Position numbers and translations under genes: made by a program. The notes beneath the pieces are model-generated. The model made no database searches and was not told where the DNA came from. It was given only the letters and a program-made list of their open reading frames with translations. Positions 1-10,097 of a DNA stretch of 64,000 bases are shown one piece after another (the stretch's first letter is position 1; the number at the start of each line of letters is the position of its first letter). The stretch is from Pseudoblastomonas marina (GTDB taxonomy: Bacteria > Pseudomonadota > Alphaproteobacteria > Sphingomonadales > Sphingomonadaceae): contig NZ_BMID01000001.1 of assembly GCF_014641655.1 (NCBI RefSeq), positions 682,001-746,000 on the forward strand, given 5' to 3'.

Positions 1-21
1 CACCCCGCCGGCGGGGCTTTT
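1..21 (+). terminator. Terminator tail of an upstream gene
   Basis: The window opens with the self-complementary stretch CCCCGCCGGCGGGG (3-16) followed by C and four T. This looks like the stem and U-run of an intrinsic terminator whose gene lies outside the window. The stem has almost no loop, so part of the structure may be missing to the left. Confidence 0.5.
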
Positions 22-88
22 CAAAAATGGATAAGAATATAAGAATATTTCGCATCGACCGATTCGTTCGATCGGGGGAGATGGTTTT

Positions 89-874
89 ATGCATCGATTT
101 GGGAAGATTGTTTCATCTTTCGCATGCGCGGCCTTGGTGGCCGCGCCGCTCGCGGCGGAAGATGCCAGCCAGCTGGTCGACATCAACGGATCGCTTGGCC
201 GGGACGCGGAGCGCGCACTGCAGGATCGCGGCTTCGCGCATATTTCCACGCACAAGAACTCGATGGGCTACATCTACAGCTACTGGTGGGACGAGGCCGA
301 TGGCGATTGCGTCCAGGTCGAAGTGTATGATGGCCGCGTGGAATCCATCACCGACGCTTCCGACGAGGATTGCGGCAAGCACGAGGGATCTGATGCCGGA
401 GCAGCCGTGGCGGTGGTTGCTGGCGTTGCGATCCTCGGCGCGCTGCTGGCGCACAAGTCGCACCATCATGACGACGGCAAGCACGCAGAGGATGCGCAGG
501 CGGAATCCGCATACGAGCGCGGTTACAATGACGGGCTCCACAACGCGCCCTATCACAACGCCGCGCGCTCCGATGCCTACTCCAGCGGCTACCAGGCAGG
601 CGTGGACGAACGCAGTGCCAATTTGCGCTATCATTCCGGACGTGGCGGCTATGCGCAGACGGCCCAGTTCGAGGATCTGAGGGATGCCCGGGCCGCGGGC
701 GGAATGTCCGAACTCGAACGGCGCGGATTCCGCCAGGTCGATAATTTCACGTCCGGCAACGCGCGCTATTCGATCCAGTGGCAACCGCAAACGCGCCAGT
801 GCGTCCAGGTGACGATCGCCGATGGCCGGCTGTACGACCTGCGCGATATCCAGCAGCATCCCAAATGTCGGTGA
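89..874 (+). CDS. Secreted protein with two related domains, unknown function
   Basis: This 261-residue protein starts with a Sec-type signal peptide (about residues 1-23, ending in A-A-E). It then shows two related segments of about 65 residues, near residues 27-95 and 195-260. Each has a helix with ER-A/LQDRGF or ELERRGF, an aromatic strand with a W, a D/R-C-V-Q-V motif and a final Cys. Between them lie a hydrophobic Ala/Val/Leu stretch (about 104-121), a His-rich patch (SHHHDD) and a linker rich in Tyr and Gly. The architecture suggests an exported, PepSY-sized duplicated fold, but I cannot name a family. The 3' end overlaps the next gene by 10 bases, so the two are probably co-transcribed. 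Confidence 0.7.
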   Translation: MHRFGKIVSSFACAALVAAPLAAEDASQLVDINGSLGRDAERALQDRGFAHISTHKNSMGYIYSYWWDEADGDCVQVEVYDGRVESITDASDEDCGKHEGSDAGAAVAVVAGVAILGALLAHKSHHHDDGKHAEDAQAESAYERGYNDGLHNAPYHNAARSDAYSSGYQAGVDERSANLRYHSGRGGYAQTAQFEDLRDARAAGGMSELERRGFRQVDNFTSGNARYSIQWQPQTRQCVQVTIADGRLYDLRDIQQHPKCR

Positions 875-1578
875 GCGTGAAGATCCGGGCGCACCTGCCG
901 TTCACGGCGCTGGCGGGCGTCGCGGTATTCGCCATGGCGGCGTGTTCCGAACCCGCCGCGGAAGGCGCGGCTCAGGATGCGGCAGCGGGCCGTCAGGCCG
1001 CCGCCATTCCCGACAGCCTCGCGCCTTTCGGCGACGGCTATCCCGCGGCCGGGGATCCGTGCCGCCAGCTGGGCGAGAGCGCGGCAACCTCCAACTATCT
1101 CGACGACAGCGCGCTGCTGGTCGGCTGCCCGACGCAAGAATCCGCCGAGGCCCTGGGCGGATCGGTGGTCGCGACGATCGACGGGGTCCGGCTGGTCTCG
1201 GTGCCTGCGGCGATGGGCGAGAACGGCCCGCCGCCGCCGCCCGACGAACCGGGCGACGCGCTGGTGGAAGGCACGGACTACAACGCCACGACCCAGCTCC
1301 CCTGCGGGTTCGGCGGCGCGGAGCCGAACGAGAGCTGCTTCGCCGGCGTCAAGCGCCGATGGGCGGAGGACGGCACCACGCTGGTCGAGGTGAAGAAGCC
1401 CGACGGGCGCACCCGCGCTATCTTCGTGCGGGGCACGACCCCCTATGGCGCCGACAGCGCCCAGTCCGACGGCTCGGCGGGATGGGATTTCGCGGTCGCC
1501 CGCTCCGGGGACCGGACCACGGTGACGTTCGGCCCGGAGACCTACGTGCTGGTCGACGCCTTCCTCGAAGGCGGCTGA
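865..1578 (+). CDS. Putative lipoprotein, unknown function
   Basis: This is a 237-residue protein. I chose the ATG at 865, inside the 3' end of the preceding gene, because it opens directly into a lipoprotein signal peptide: a short basic N-terminus, a hydrophobic stretch, then F-A-M-A-A-C with Cys at about residue 27. The mature part begins with a low-complexity Ala/Glu/Gln linker and continues with a compact domain carrying several Cys residues (CRQLGES, VGCPT, PCGFGG, SCFAG) that could form disulfides. No catalytic motif is recognisable. It is probably co-transcribed with the upstream secreted protein, and both products would lie outside the cytoplasm. Confidence 0.65.
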   Translation: MSVSVKIRAHLPFTALAGVAVFAMAACSEPAAEGAAQDAAAGRQAAAIPDSLAPFGDGYPAAGDPCRQLGESAATSNYLDDSALLVGCPTQESAEALGGSVVATIDGVRLVSVPAAMGENGPPPPPDEPGDALVEGTDYNATTQLPCGFGGAEPNESCFAGVKRRWAEDGTTLVEVKKPDGRTRAIFVRGTTPYGADSAQSDGSAGWDFAVARSGDRTTVTFGPETYVLVDAFLEGG

Positions 1579-1588
1579 CGCGCGAAAC

Positions 1589-1825
1589 TCAGCGCTTCCA
1601 CAGCCAGTAGAGGATCGCCAGGTTGATCGCCGGGGCGAGGATCGCCGACGCCGGTCCGCCCAGGCCGATCTTGTCGGCGAGGAGGTTCCAGGGCAGGCCC
1701 AGCGGGATCAGGAACAAGCCGGAGAGCGGGTCCTGTTCCTGTCCGAACCAGCCGAAGGTGCCCACTGCCAGCAAGGCCAGCGCGATGGCGTAGAGGGCGG
1801 CGAACAGAATGACGACGATTTTCAC
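1589..1825 (-). CDS. Small two-helix membrane protein
   Basis: A 78-residue protein starting at a GTG (1825-1823) preceded by a G-rich ribosome-binding stretch. It has an N-terminal transmembrane segment (VKIVVILFAALYAIALALLA, about residues 1-21) and a hydrophobic C-terminal segment ending in LAILYWLWKR, with a Pro/Gly-rich amphipathic region between them. The composition fits a small inner-membrane protein. The reading frame runs further upstream, but that extension is Arg/Gly-rich and implausible. It converges on the lipoprotein gene with only 10 bases between the stops. The function is unknown. Confidence 0.55.
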   Translation of the reverse strand: MKIVVILFAALYAIALALLAVGTFGWFGQEQDPLSGLFLIPLGLPWNLLADKIGLGGPASAILAPAINLAILYWLWKR

Positions 1826-2108
1826 GGTGTGATCCCCCACTGTGGAACGCCCGGGATAGGACCGGGCGGCCCGGGCTGCAATCGAATGGTGGCCCGCAAG
1901 CTCGCGGGCAGCTGCCCCAGCGCCCCCCCGAATATACCCCCGCGCCCTCCTTGTATCCCCGTGCGCGCACCCCATCTAAGGTGTAGCTACCAGTCGCGAT
2001 CGACGGTCCCGAGGGCCAGTTGCCCTCCCTTCTTTCCATTTCGCCTTCTAGCCACCGCGCACAAGCGGTCGCTTCCGGGCGCCTGCGCGAAATCGAAGGA
2101 ATTTTTCC

Positions 2109-2387
2109 ATGACCGATTTTGGCAAGATCAAGAATTACGACCGCAACAAGGGTTCGGGCACGATCGCCCCCGAAAAGGGCGGCGAGACGCTGTCCTTCGG
2201 CAAGGGCGACCTCCAGCAGGAAGCCGCCGAGCCCAGGCAGGGCCAGCGCTACGGCTACGACACCCGCAAGGCCGATGACGGCAAGATGCAGGCGACCAAC
2301 CTGCACCAGCCCGAACAGGCGCAGCAGGGCAAGGTGCCGTCCGGCCAGGACAGCAAGGACGCCGAGCCCAGCCAGCAGCAGGGCTGA
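2109..2387 (+). CDS. Cold-shock-like small protein with degenerate RNP motifs
   Basis: A 92-residue protein with a good ribosome-binding site (GAAGGA). Residues 1-40 resemble the start of a cold-shock domain: F-G-K-I-K-N-Y-D-R-N-K-G-S-G-T-I, then E-K-G-G-E-T-L-S-F. In classical CspA proteins the corresponding motifs are KGFGFI and VFVH. Here the nucleic-acid-stacking aromatics are largely replaced (S, T, L). The C-terminal half is a Gln/Lys/Asp-rich tail with no predicted fold. It may be a diverged single-stranded nucleic-acid binder or a protein that has lost that role. It stands alone on the plus strand. Confidence 0.6.
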   Translation: MTDFGKIKNYDRNKGSGTIAPEKGGETLSFGKGDLQQEAAEPRQGQRYGYDTRKADDGKMQATNLHQPEQAQQGKVPSGQDSKDAEPSQQQG

Positions 2388-2488
2388 TCCGTGACAGGGG
2401 GACGGGCGCGCCGCGAGGTGCGCCCGGACTTCCTCGACCGCCTTCACCCCGCCTTTTCGACCCGCCCGCCGACCGCAGGAGACGCGCC

Positions 2489-3001
2489 ATGGACCTCAAT
2501 GAAATGCTCCACGCCCACCAGGTCGCGGTGATGAAGGCCAGCGCGGCCGGCGACGACCGGGGCCGCGACGATCACTTCGCGAGGGTGGCCGAATATGCCG
2601 AGCAGATCCGCCGATTGCGCGGCGTGGCGATGACGAGTGCACCTCAGAAGGGCGCACCGGCGACGGGCGTGCACGTGTCGAGCCCGCAAGTGACGGGCAT
2701 CGTGCCGTCGCGCGCCGATGGCCCGCCAGACATCATCTACGGGACCTATGCCAGCGAGACCTCCGCATCGTCTTCGAACGCGCAGGACAATGCGTGGGAG
2801 AACGAGGGCGGGGCCGTGATCCCGCCGGCCCGCGACGACCCGCCCGAAGCCGGACCGGCCGAGCCCGAACTGCCCGCAGGGGTGACGACGCGGCTCGTGC
2901 GCCACTACACTGTCGGGCCCTACGTCTATACCGATCTCGACCTCGCGCTGGCCGAACACATGCGCCGGCTTTCGGATGCGGGCGAAGACGGCGAGGCTTG
3001 A
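2489..3001 (+). CDS. Hypothetical protein
   Basis: A 170-residue cytoplasmic-looking protein with a good ribosome-binding site (AGGAGA, 8 bases before the ATG). The first 45 residues are predicted helical and rich in Arg, His and Ala (MDLNEMLHAHQVAVMKASAA and onward). The middle is Ser/Pro/Ala-rich and probably disordered. The C-terminal 45 residues form a second short domain (TTRLVRHYTVGPYVYTDLDL then an AEHMRRL helix). I do not recognise the family. It is the last gene before the 344-base leader of the str operon and is oriented with it. Confidence 0.55.
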   Translation: MDLNEMLHAHQVAVMKASAAGDDRGRDDHFARVAEYAEQIRRLRGVAMTSAPQKGAPATGVHVSSPQVTGIVPSRADGPPDIIYGTYASETSASSSNAQDNAWENEGGAVIPPARDDPPEAGPAEPELPAGVTTRLVRHYTVGPYVYTDLDLALAEHMRRLSDAGEDGEA

Positions 3002-3345
3002 CCGCGCGGCCTGCTGCGACTAAAGGCCCGCCCATCCGGAGCAGCGTTCGCGCCGCGCCGGTCAGATAGAGCTGAACATTGCCGGTCATGTCCCGGGGCT
3101 CCTTGCGCAATGCCAGGGGCTCTTTTCTATTGGGGCGCATCTCCTTCGGGAGCCGCGTTTCGGGGCAGCCGTCAAAGTAACCCGGTGGCCGTGTGGGCCT
3201 TGGGTGGAGAGATTCAGCTTGCCGGCCCCGCGTGCCCGCCCGTCGCCTCGTCGACCGGCCCTGCGCGAACGGGTGTCCGAGCAGGCCTTTCTCTCTTCCC
3301 GCTGCCCGCTAGTCGCCGCCCTCATACGGTGAAGAGAAAGAATCT
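3002..3345 (+). promoter_or_regulatory. Upstream region and leader of the str operon
   Basis: These 344 bases contain no credible gene. A perfect CTCC-TTCG-GGAG tetraloop hairpin sits at 3141-3152. A weak promoter-like pair (TTGCGC at 3103-3108 and an AT-rich CTATTG about 17 bases on) lies just before it. The region ends in a purine-rich ribosome-binding stretch (GAAGAGAAAG) before rpsL. It probably carries the main promoter and 5' leader of rpsL-rpsG-fusA-tuf, but I cannot fix a transcription start from the sequence. Confidence 0.4.
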
Positions 3346-3717
3346 ATGCCGACGATCAACCAGCTGGTCCGCAAGGGCCGCGAACCGCAGAAGACCAAGT
3401 CGAAGGTCCCTGCGATGGAAGCGAACCCGCAGAAGCGCGGCGTTTGCACCCGCGTCTATACGACGACCCCGAAGAAGCCGAACTCGGCGCTGCGCAAGGT
3501 TGCGAAGGTTCGCCTGACCAACGGCCGCGAAGTCATCAGCTACATCCCGGGCGAAGGCCACAACCTGCAGGAACACAGCGTCGTGCTGATCCGCGGCGGC
3601 CGTGTGCGCGACCTTCCGGGCGTGCGCTACCACGTGCTGCGCGGCGTGCTCGACACGCAGGGCGTCAAGGACCGCAAGCAGAGCCGTTCGAAGTACGGCG
3701 CCAAGCGTCCGAAGTAA
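3346..3717 (+). CDS. rpsL: 30S ribosomal protein S12
   Basis: A 123-residue S12, the usual length. It sits at the decoding centre of the 30S subunit and controls tRNA selection. The family signatures [10 protein letters not shown] (residues 42-51) and [10 protein letters not shown] are intact, and Lys43 is present. The lysine normally found at residue 88 (GGRVKDLPG) is Arg here (codon CGC at 3607-3609), a change known to give streptomycin resistance in other bacteria. The C-terminus [11 protein letters not shown] is typical. It is the first gene of the str operon, and the next gene, rpsG, follows after a 152-base hairpin-rich gap. Confidence 0.97.
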   Translation: MPTINQLVRKGREPQKTKSKVPAMEANPQKRGVCTRVYTTTPKKPNSALRKVAKVRLTNGREVISYIPGEGHNLQEHSVVLIRGGRVRDLPGVRYHVLRGVLDTQGVKDRKQSRSKYGAKRPK

Positions 3718-3738
3718 GGTTTAGGCGCGGCGGCGGCT

Positions 3739-3796
3739 CTCTCCTCCACCCGGGCACCTTGGCGAAGGTAGCCCCGGGTGGCCGGGTGGGGGAGAG
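3739..3796 (+). other. Two mutually exclusive hairpins between rpsL and rpsG
   Basis: The 5' arm at 3739-3753 pairs with 3782-3796 (15 bp, one G-U). Part of the same arm (CCACCCGGG, 3746-3754) can instead pair perfectly with CCCGGGTGG at 3773-3781. The 3' side is a tandem repeat, CCGGGTGG twice in a row (3774-3789). This is either an attenuator-like switch in the str mRNA or a palindromic intergenic repeat. Confidence 0.5.
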
Positions 3797-3869
3797 GGCC
3801 GGTGCCGCAGGGCGCTCACGCCAAGGTTTTTAGGTCAAGTGAGCGACCACTCCGAAGGAGTTTAGAGAT

Positions 3870-4340
3870 ATGTCACGTCGTCGTCGTCCCGAGAAACGGG
3901 AAATCCTGCCCGATCCTAAGTTCGGGGATCTGGTGCTTTCGAAGTTCATGAACAACCTGATGCTGGACGGGAAGAAGTCCACCGCCGAGCGGATCGTCTA
4001 TTCCGCGCTCGACACCGTCGAGGCCAAGGCGAAGGCCGATCCGATCCAGATGTTCCATGACGCGCTGAACAACATCAAGCCGCAGGTCGAGGTCCGCAGC
4101 CGCCGTGTCGGTGGTGCGACCTACCAGGTGCCGGTCGAAGTGCGCCCCGAGCGTGCCCAGGCGCTGGCGATCCGCTGGCTGATCTCGGCCGCGCGCGGTC
4201 GTGCCGAGACCACCATGAGCGCGCGCCTTTCGGGCGAGCTGATGGATGCGGCGAACAATCGCGGCAACGCGGTCAAGAAGCGTGAAGACGCGCATCGCAT
4301 GGCCGACGCCAACCGCGCGTTCAGCCACTACCGCTGGTAA
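3870..4340 (+). CDS. rpsG: 30S ribosomal protein S7
   Basis: A 156-residue S7, the standard length. It is a primary 16S rRNA-binding protein of the 30S head, at the tRNA exit (E) site. The N-terminus [20 protein letters not shown] and the C-terminus NRAFSHYRW are characteristic, with the family motif [14 protein letters not shown] in the middle. It is preceded by a clear AAGGAG site. In Escherichia coli S7 is the autogenous repressor of the str operon. The unusually structured gap before this gene is where such control could act here, but that is inference. Confidence 0.97.
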   Translation: MSRRRRPEKREILPDPKFGDLVLSKFMNNLMLDGKKSTAERIVYSALDTVEAKAKADPIQMFHDALNNIKPQVEVRSRRVGGATYQVPVEVRPERAQALAIRWLISAARGRAETTMSARLSGELMDAANNRGNAVKKREDAHRMADANRAFSHYRW

Positions 4341-4355
4341 TACGAAGGCAGGGCG

Positions 4356-4386
4356 GGGCCGCGCTGCGGTGACGCGAGCGGCCCCC
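4356..4386 (+). other. GC-rich hairpin between rpsG and fusA
   Basis: GGGGCCGC (4356-4363) pairs with GCGGCCCC (4379-4386) in the 122-base rpsG-fusA gap. A weak T-poor tail (CCGTCTTC) follows, so this is a weak terminator at best. It more likely marks an mRNA processing or stability element. Confidence 0.4.
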
Positions 4387-4462
4387 CGTCTTCAAAACGC
4401 AACAAAATTTCCCACATGGGAAGGGCCCCGCAAGGCCCATCTCGAGACCAAGGAATTCCATA

Positions 4463-6559
4463 ATGGCCCGCGACTATCCGCTGGAGCGTTATCGCAATAT
4501 CGGCATCATGGCGCACATCGATGCCGGCAAGACCACCACGACCGAGCGTATCCTCTATTACACCGGCAAGTCCTACAAGATCGGCGAAGTCCACGACGGC
4601 GCCGCGACCATGGACTGGATGGAGCAGGAGCAGGAACGCGGCATCACCATCACCTCGGCGGCGACGACCACCTTCTGGTCGGCCGAGGACGGTGAAGGTC
4701 CCAAGCACCGCATCAACATCATCGACACCCCCGGCCACGTCGACTTCACGATCGAAGTCGAGCGTTCGCTGCGCGTGCTCGACGGCGCGGTCGCCGTGTT
4801 CGACGGCGTCGCGGGCGTCGAACCGCAGTCCGAAACCGTGTGGCGCCAGGCCGACAAGTACGGCGTTCCGCGGATGTGCTTCATCAACAAGCTCGACCGC
4901 ACCGGTGCCGATTTCTATTACTGCGTCCAGTCGATCATCGATCGTCTCGGTGCGACCCCGCTGGTGCTGTATCTCCCGATCGGCGCCGAAAGCGACCTGC
5001 AGGGCGTGGTCGACCTCGTGAACAATCGCGGCATCGTCTGGGAGAATGACGGTTTGGGCGCGACGTTCAATTATGTCGACATCCCCGCCGACCTCGCAGA
5101 CAAGGCCGCCGAATATCGCGAGAAGCTCATCGAAACAGCCGTCGAGCAAGACGACGATGCGATGGAAGCCTATCTCGAAACCGGCGATGCGCCCGATGCC
5201 GCAACGCTCAAGAAGCTGATCCGCAAGGGCACCATGAACCGCGACTTCGTGCCGGTGCTGTGTGGCTCGGCGTTCAAGAACAAGGGCGTCCAGCCCCTGC
5301 TCGACGCGGTGGTCGACTACATGCCATCCCCGCTCGACGTGCCGGCGATCAAGGGCGTCAAGCCCGACAGCGACGAGGAAGAGTCGCGTCCGTCGAGCGA
5401 CGATGCGCCGTTCTCTGCACTCGCCTTCAAGATCATGAACGATCCGTTCGTGGGTTCGCTCACCTTCACTCGCATCTATTCGGGCAAGCTCTCCAAGGGC
5501 CAGGTCCTGAACTCGGTGAAGGACAAGAAGGAAAAGATCGGCCGCATGCTGCTGATGCATTCCAACAACCGCGAGGACATCGAAGAAGCGTTCGCTGGCG
5601 ACATCGTCGCGATCGCGGGCATGAAGGACACGACGACCGGCGACACGCTGTGCGATCCGGCCAATCCGATCATCCTTGAACGGATGGAATTTCCCGATCC
5701 GGTCATCGAGCTGTCGGTGGAACCCAAGACCAAGGCCGACCAGGAAAAGATGGGCGTCGCGCTCAACCGCCTGGCTGCCGAGGATCCGTCCTTCCGCGTC
5801 ACGACCGACCACGAATCGGGCCAGACGATCATCAAGGGCATGGGCGAGCTTCACCTCGACATCCTGGTCGATCGCATGAAGCGCGAGTTCAAGGTCGAAG
5901 CGAATGTCGGTGCGCCGCAGGTGGCGTATCGCGAATCGCTCGCCCGCGAAGTCGAGGTGACCTACACCCACAAGAAGCAGTCGGGTGGTTCGGGTCAGTT
6001 CGGTGAAGCCAAGGTCGTGGTCACCCCGGGTGAACGCGGCCAGGGCATCATCTTCGAAGACGAGATCAAGGGCGGTAACATTCCGCGCGAATACATCCCG
6101 TCGGTCGAGAAGGGCATGCGCGAGCAGGCCGAAACCGGTCACCTGATCGGCTTCCCGATCATCGACTTCACGATCCGCCTGATCGACGGCAAGTACCACG
6201 ATGTCGACTCCTCGACCGTGGCGTTCGAAATCACCGGTCGCGGTGCGATGCGCGAAGCCTGCCAGAAGGCCGGCATCAAGCTGCTCGAGCCGATGATGAA
6301 GGTCGAAGTCGTGACGCCCGAGGATTACCTCGGCGACGTGATCGGCGACTTGAACTCGCGCCGTGGCCAGATTCAGGGCACCGAGTCGCGCGGCAACGCG
6401 CAGGCGGTCGAGGCCATGGTCCCGCTGGCGAACATGTTCGGCTACGTGAACGAGTTGCGTTCGTTCACGCAGGGCCGTGCGCAGTACACGATGCAGTTCG
6501 CGCATTACGAGGAAGTCCCGAGCAACGTGGCCGAAGAGGTCCGCGAGAAGCTTGCGTAA
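4463..6559 (+). CDS. fusA: Translation elongation factor G
   Basis: A 698-residue EF-G. This GTPase drives translocation of tRNA and mRNA on the ribosome and, with RRF, ribosome recycling. The G-domain motifs are all present: [12 protein letters not shown] (G1, near residue 17), the G2 stretch [20 protein letters not shown] (G3) and [10 protein letters not shown] (G4). Domain IV follows, with the conserved tip region near [15 protein letters not shown], and the C-terminus is complete. The length matches the bacterial family. It lies third in the str operon, with tuf 92 bases downstream. Confidence 0.97.
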   Translation: MARDYPLERYRNIGIMAHIDAGKTTTTERILYYTGKSYKIGEVHDGAATMDWMEQEQERGITITSAATTTFWSAEDGEGPKHRINIIDTPGHVDFTIEVERSLRVLDGAVAVFDGVAGVEPQSETVWRQADKYGVPRMCFINKLDRTGADFYYCVQSIIDRLGATPLVLYLPIGAESDLQGVVDLVNNRGIVWENDGLGATFNYVDIPADLADKAAEYREKLIETAVEQDDDAMEAYLETGDAPDAATLKKLIRKGTMNRDFVPVLCGSAFKNKGVQPLLDAVVDYMPSPLDVPAIKGVKPDSDEEESRPSSDDAPFSALAFKIMNDPFVGSLTFTRIYSGKLSKGQVLNSVKDKKEKIGRMLLMHSNNREDIEEAFAGDIVAIAGMKDTTTGDTLCDPANPIILERMEFPDPVIELSVEPKTKADQEKMGVALNRLAAEDPSFRVTTDHESGQTIIKGMGELHLDILVDRMKREFKVEANVGAPQVAYRESLAREVEVTYTHKKQSGGSGQFGEAKVVVTPGERGQGIIFEDEIKGGNIPREYIPSVEKGMREQAETGHLIGFPIIDFTIRLIDGKYHDVDSSTVAFEITGRGAMREACQKAGIKLLEPMMKVEVVTPEDYLGDVIGDLNSRRGQIQGTESRGNAQAVEAMVPLANMFGYVNELRSFTQGRAQYTMQFAHYEEVPSNVAEEVREKLA

Positions 6560-6580
6560 CTAGAAACTAGGGTCTAGGGG

Positions 6581-6607
6581 CGGCGCCTGATTCAGCGGGC
6601 GCCGTTT
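6581..6607 (+). other. Terminator-like hairpin between fusA and tuf
   Basis: CGGCGCC (6581-6587) pairs with GGCGCCG (6598-6604), followed by TTTCC. The U-run is short, so this is more likely a partial terminator or an RNA stability element that changes the fusA:tuf ratio than a full stop. Confidence 0.4.
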
Positions 6608-6651
6608 CCTCCCCGCAGAACTCCCAAATTCAAGACAGAGGTTATTGGAAA

Positions 6652-7827
<1,176 letters not shown>

Positions 7828-7900
7828 TATAGGCCCGCGCGAGCGACGGGGATTCGTCTCCGTCTCGCCGGAATTGCTTCGGTAAAAATTTGAATCGGCA

Positions 7901-7940
7901 GCCCCGCTCTCCTCCCGAGACGGGAGAGGGCGGGGCCGCT
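7901..7940 (+). terminator. Long hairpin between tuf and rpsJ
   Basis: GCCCCGC (7901-7907) pairs with GCGGGGC (7930-7936), and CTCCCG (7912-7917) with CGGGAG (7921-7926), giving one long imperfect stem with a tight loop. CGCTTTATTG follows. It would be a strong pause or partial terminator separating the str and S10 transcripts. The T-tract is weak, so read-through is likely. Confidence 0.45.
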
Positions 7941-7973
7941 TTATTGTTTGCTCTTTCTCATCGGTAGTTGGAC

Positions 7974-8285
7974 ATGGAAGCCCAGAACATTCGCATTCGC
8001 CTGAAGGCGTTCGATCATCGCGTACTCGACCAGGCCACCGGCGAAATCGCCGAAACCGCCCGTCGCACCGGCGCCCTGATTCGTGGCCCCATTCCCCTGC
8101 CGACGAGAATTGAAAAATTCACCGTGAACCGCGGTCCGCACATCGACAAGAAGTCGCGTGAGCAGTTCGAGGTTCGTACGTTCAAGCGGCTGCTCGACAT
8201 TGTTCAGCCGAACGCCCAGACGGTCGACGCGCTGATGAAGCTCGATCTCGCCGCGGGTGTGAACGTCGAAATCAAGTTGGCTTGA
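7974..8285 (+). CDS. rpsJ: 30S ribosomal protein S10
   Basis: A 103-residue S10, exactly the common length. It binds the 30S head and also serves as NusE in transcription antitermination, partnering NusB (whose gene is at 29.9 kb here). I chose the ATG at 7974 over the in-frame TTG two codons earlier because it restores the usual N-terminus [19 protein letters not shown]. The C-terminal VNVEIKLA is intact. It heads the S10 operon but is followed by an unusually long 298-base gap before rplC. Confidence 0.96.
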   Translation: MEAQNIRIRLKAFDHRVLDQATGEIAETARRTGALIRGPIPLPTRIEKFTVNRGPHIDKKSREQFEVRTFKRLLDIVQPNAQTVDALMKLDLAAGVNVEIKLA

Positions 8286-8583
8286 TTTCACGTCTCCGGC
8301 GCAGGCCGGAAAGCATGGTCCCCCTGGTCGGACCCTAAACGGACCGGGAAAGTTTCGTAGGTCGCGGTCGCGACCTCAAAGGCCCCCGCCTCGGCGTGGG
8401 CCCGGACAACGAGATACCGCCGGATTTATCCGGGCTGCGTCTCCCGTCTCGCTCCACCGCCGATCCCGGCGCGCGAGCACCTAGCCCGGACGGGGCGACG
8501 CATCACAATTCGGGCTTTGGGGCCGCAAGGTTCCGCACGCACCTCGGATGGGCCGGGGTGCCTCTGTCAAGGAGACAAGCATC
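8286..8583 (+). other. 298-base structured gap between rpsJ and rplC
   Basis: No gene is credible here. I see a series of small stem-loops: TCCGGC/GCCGGA around 8293-8308, AGGTCGCG-GT-CGCGACCT (8358-8375), a GC-rich stem around 8381-8403, CCGGAT/ATCCGG around 8419-8432, and GCACC.CGG/CCG.GGTGC just before rplC. The rplC ribosome-binding site AAGGAGA closes the region. It may carry an internal promoter, an autoregulatory leader or a small RNA. None can be settled by eye. Confidence 0.4.
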
Positions 8584-9468
8584 ATGCGTACAGGCGTGAT
8601 CGCGAAAAAGGTTGGGATGACCCGCCTCTTCCAGGAGGATGGCCGGCACGTGCCCGTGACCGTTCTCGCGCTGGAAGGGTGCCAGGTCGTTTCGCACCGC
8701 ACCTCCGACCGCGATGGCTATTTCGCCCTCCAGGTCGGTTCGGGTGAAGCGAAGCAGAAGAACGTTGCCAAGCCGCAGCGCGAGCATTTCGCGAAGGCCG
8801 AAGTCGGCCTGAAGATGCGCGTTGCCGAATTCCGTGTCGAGAGCGAGGAGGGCCTCCTTCCCGTCGGCGCGACCATCACTGCCGATCACTTCGTCGCCGG
8901 CCAGAAGGTCGACGTCACCGGTCACACCCAGGGTAAGGGTTTTGCCGGTGCGATGAAGCGTTGGGGCTTCGGTGGTCTGCGCGCCACGCACGGCGTTTCG
9001 ATCTCGCACCGTTCGCACGGTTCGACGGGTAACCGCCAGGATCCGGGCCGCGTCTTCAAGAACAAGAAGATGGCCGGCCACATGGGTGATCGCCAGCGCA
9101 CGCAGCAGAACCTCGAAGTGGTTCGCACCGATGCGGAGCGCGGCCTGATTTTCGTTCGCGGCTCGGTGCCGGGTTCGAAGAACAGCTGGATGGTCGTGCG
9201 TGACGCCGTCAAGGTGCCGCTGCCCGAAACCGCCCCGTTCCCGGGTGCCATGCGTCGCAACGCCGATGAAACCGCTTCGGAAGAGGCCGATGCCGGCCTG
9301 ATCGAAAGCGCGGCCGAGCACGAGGTGAACCCCGAAGTCTCCGCCGAGCAGCAGGAAAAGCTGATGCAGCAGCAGGATGCTGGTGCGGATGCCGAAACCG
9401 GCGCTGCCGACGACAATTCCACCACGCCGAGCGTCGATAAGGACGCTGGCGCAGGCAAGGAGTCCTGA
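8584..9468 (+). CDS. rplC: 50S ribosomal protein L3 with an acidic C-terminal extension
   Basis: A 294-residue L3, while the core protein is about 210 residues. Residues 1-210 are a normal L3: [14 protein letters not shown] at the start, and the loop [12 protein letters not shown] with [19 protein letters not shown] that reaches toward the peptidyl-transferase centre. Residues about 211-294 are an extra tail rich in Glu, Asp, Ala and Gln with no recognisable fold. I chose the ATG at 8584 because AAGGAGA lies at proper spacing and the family N-terminus begins there. rplD starts 2 bases after the stop. Confidence 0.96.
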   Translation: MRTGVIAKKVGMTRLFQEDGRHVPVTVLALEGCQVVSHRTSDRDGYFALQVGSGEAKQKNVAKPQREHFAKAEVGLKMRVAEFRVESEEGLLPVGATITADHFVAGQKVDVTGHTQGKGFAGAMKRWGFGGLRATHGVSISHRSHGSTGNRQDPGRVFKNKKMAGHMGDRQRTQQNLEVVRTDAERGLIFVRGSVPGSKNSWMVVRDAVKVPLPETAPFPGAMRRNADETASEEADAGLIESAAEHEVNPEVSAEQQEKLMQQQDAGADAETGAADDNSTTPSVDKDAGAGKES

Positions 9469-9470
9469 TC

Positions 9471-10097
9471 GTGAAGGTCAAGATCCAGAAACTGGACGGC
9501 GGCAAGGCGTCCGGCGATGTCGAGCTCAACGATGCCGTGTTCGGCGTCGAGCCGCGCGCCGACATCCTGCACCGCGTCGTGACATGGCAGCTCGAAAAGC
9601 GCCGCGCCACCGCCCGTCCGACCCGCGAGCGCAGCGATGTCGCCCGCACCGGCAAGAAGTTCGGTCGCCAGAAGGGCGGCGGTGTTGCGCGTCACGGTGA
9701 CCGCAAGGCCCCGATCTTCATTGGTGGCGGCAAGGCGCACGGTGCCCGCAAGCGCGATTTCGATCCCTCGCTGAACAAGAAGATCCGTTCGCTCGGCCTG
9801 CGCATGGCGCTGTCGAGCAAGGCGAAGGACGGCCTCGTGGTCGTCGACAGCCTCGAACTCAAGGATGCCAAGACGAAGGCGCTCAAGGGCCACTTCGACA
9901 AGGCCGGGTTCAGCGGGAAGGTGCTGTTCATCGACGGCGAGAGCGTGAACGAAGGTTTCGCGCGCGCCGCCGGCAACCTGCCGGGCGTGAACGTGATGCC
10001 GGCGATCGGTGCCAACGTCTACGACATCCTGAAGCACGACACGCTGGTCCTCACCAAGGACGCGGTCGAAAAGCTGGAGGCGCGTTTCAATGGCTAA
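9471..10097 (+). CDS. rplD: 50S ribosomal protein L4
   Basis: A 208-residue L4, close to the 201 of Escherichia coli. It is an early assembly protein whose extended loop lines the exit tunnel. It starts at GTG (9471), 2 bases after the rplC stop, and the AAGGAGT ribosome-binding site lies within the end of rplC. The tunnel-loop signature [17 protein letters not shown] and the motif ALSSKAKDG are typical. Its 3' end overlaps rplW by 8 bases, which supports translational coupling. In enteric bacteria L4 represses the S10 operon; no equivalent leader can be shown here. Confidence 0.96.
   Translation: MKVKIQKLDGGKASGDVELNDAVFGVEPRADILHRVVTWQLEKRRATARPTRERSDVARTGKKFGRQKGGGVARHGDRKAPIFIGGGKAHGARKRDFDPSLNKKIRSLGLRMALSSKAKDGLVVVDSLELKDAKTKALKGHFDKAGFSGKVLFIDGESVNEGFARAAGNLPGVNVMPAIGANVYDILKHDTLVLTKDAVEKLEARFNG

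Noticed and set aside
4328-6505. Long open frame on the minus strand opposite fusA
   Set aside because: It is the antisense shadow of fusA. GC-rich genes with strong third-position bias often leave the opposite frame open, and its translation has no recognisable domain.
8358-8375. AGGTCGCGGTCGCGACCT as a transcription-factor site
   Set aside because: It is inside a transcribed gap with many other stems, so an RNA hairpin is the simpler reading.
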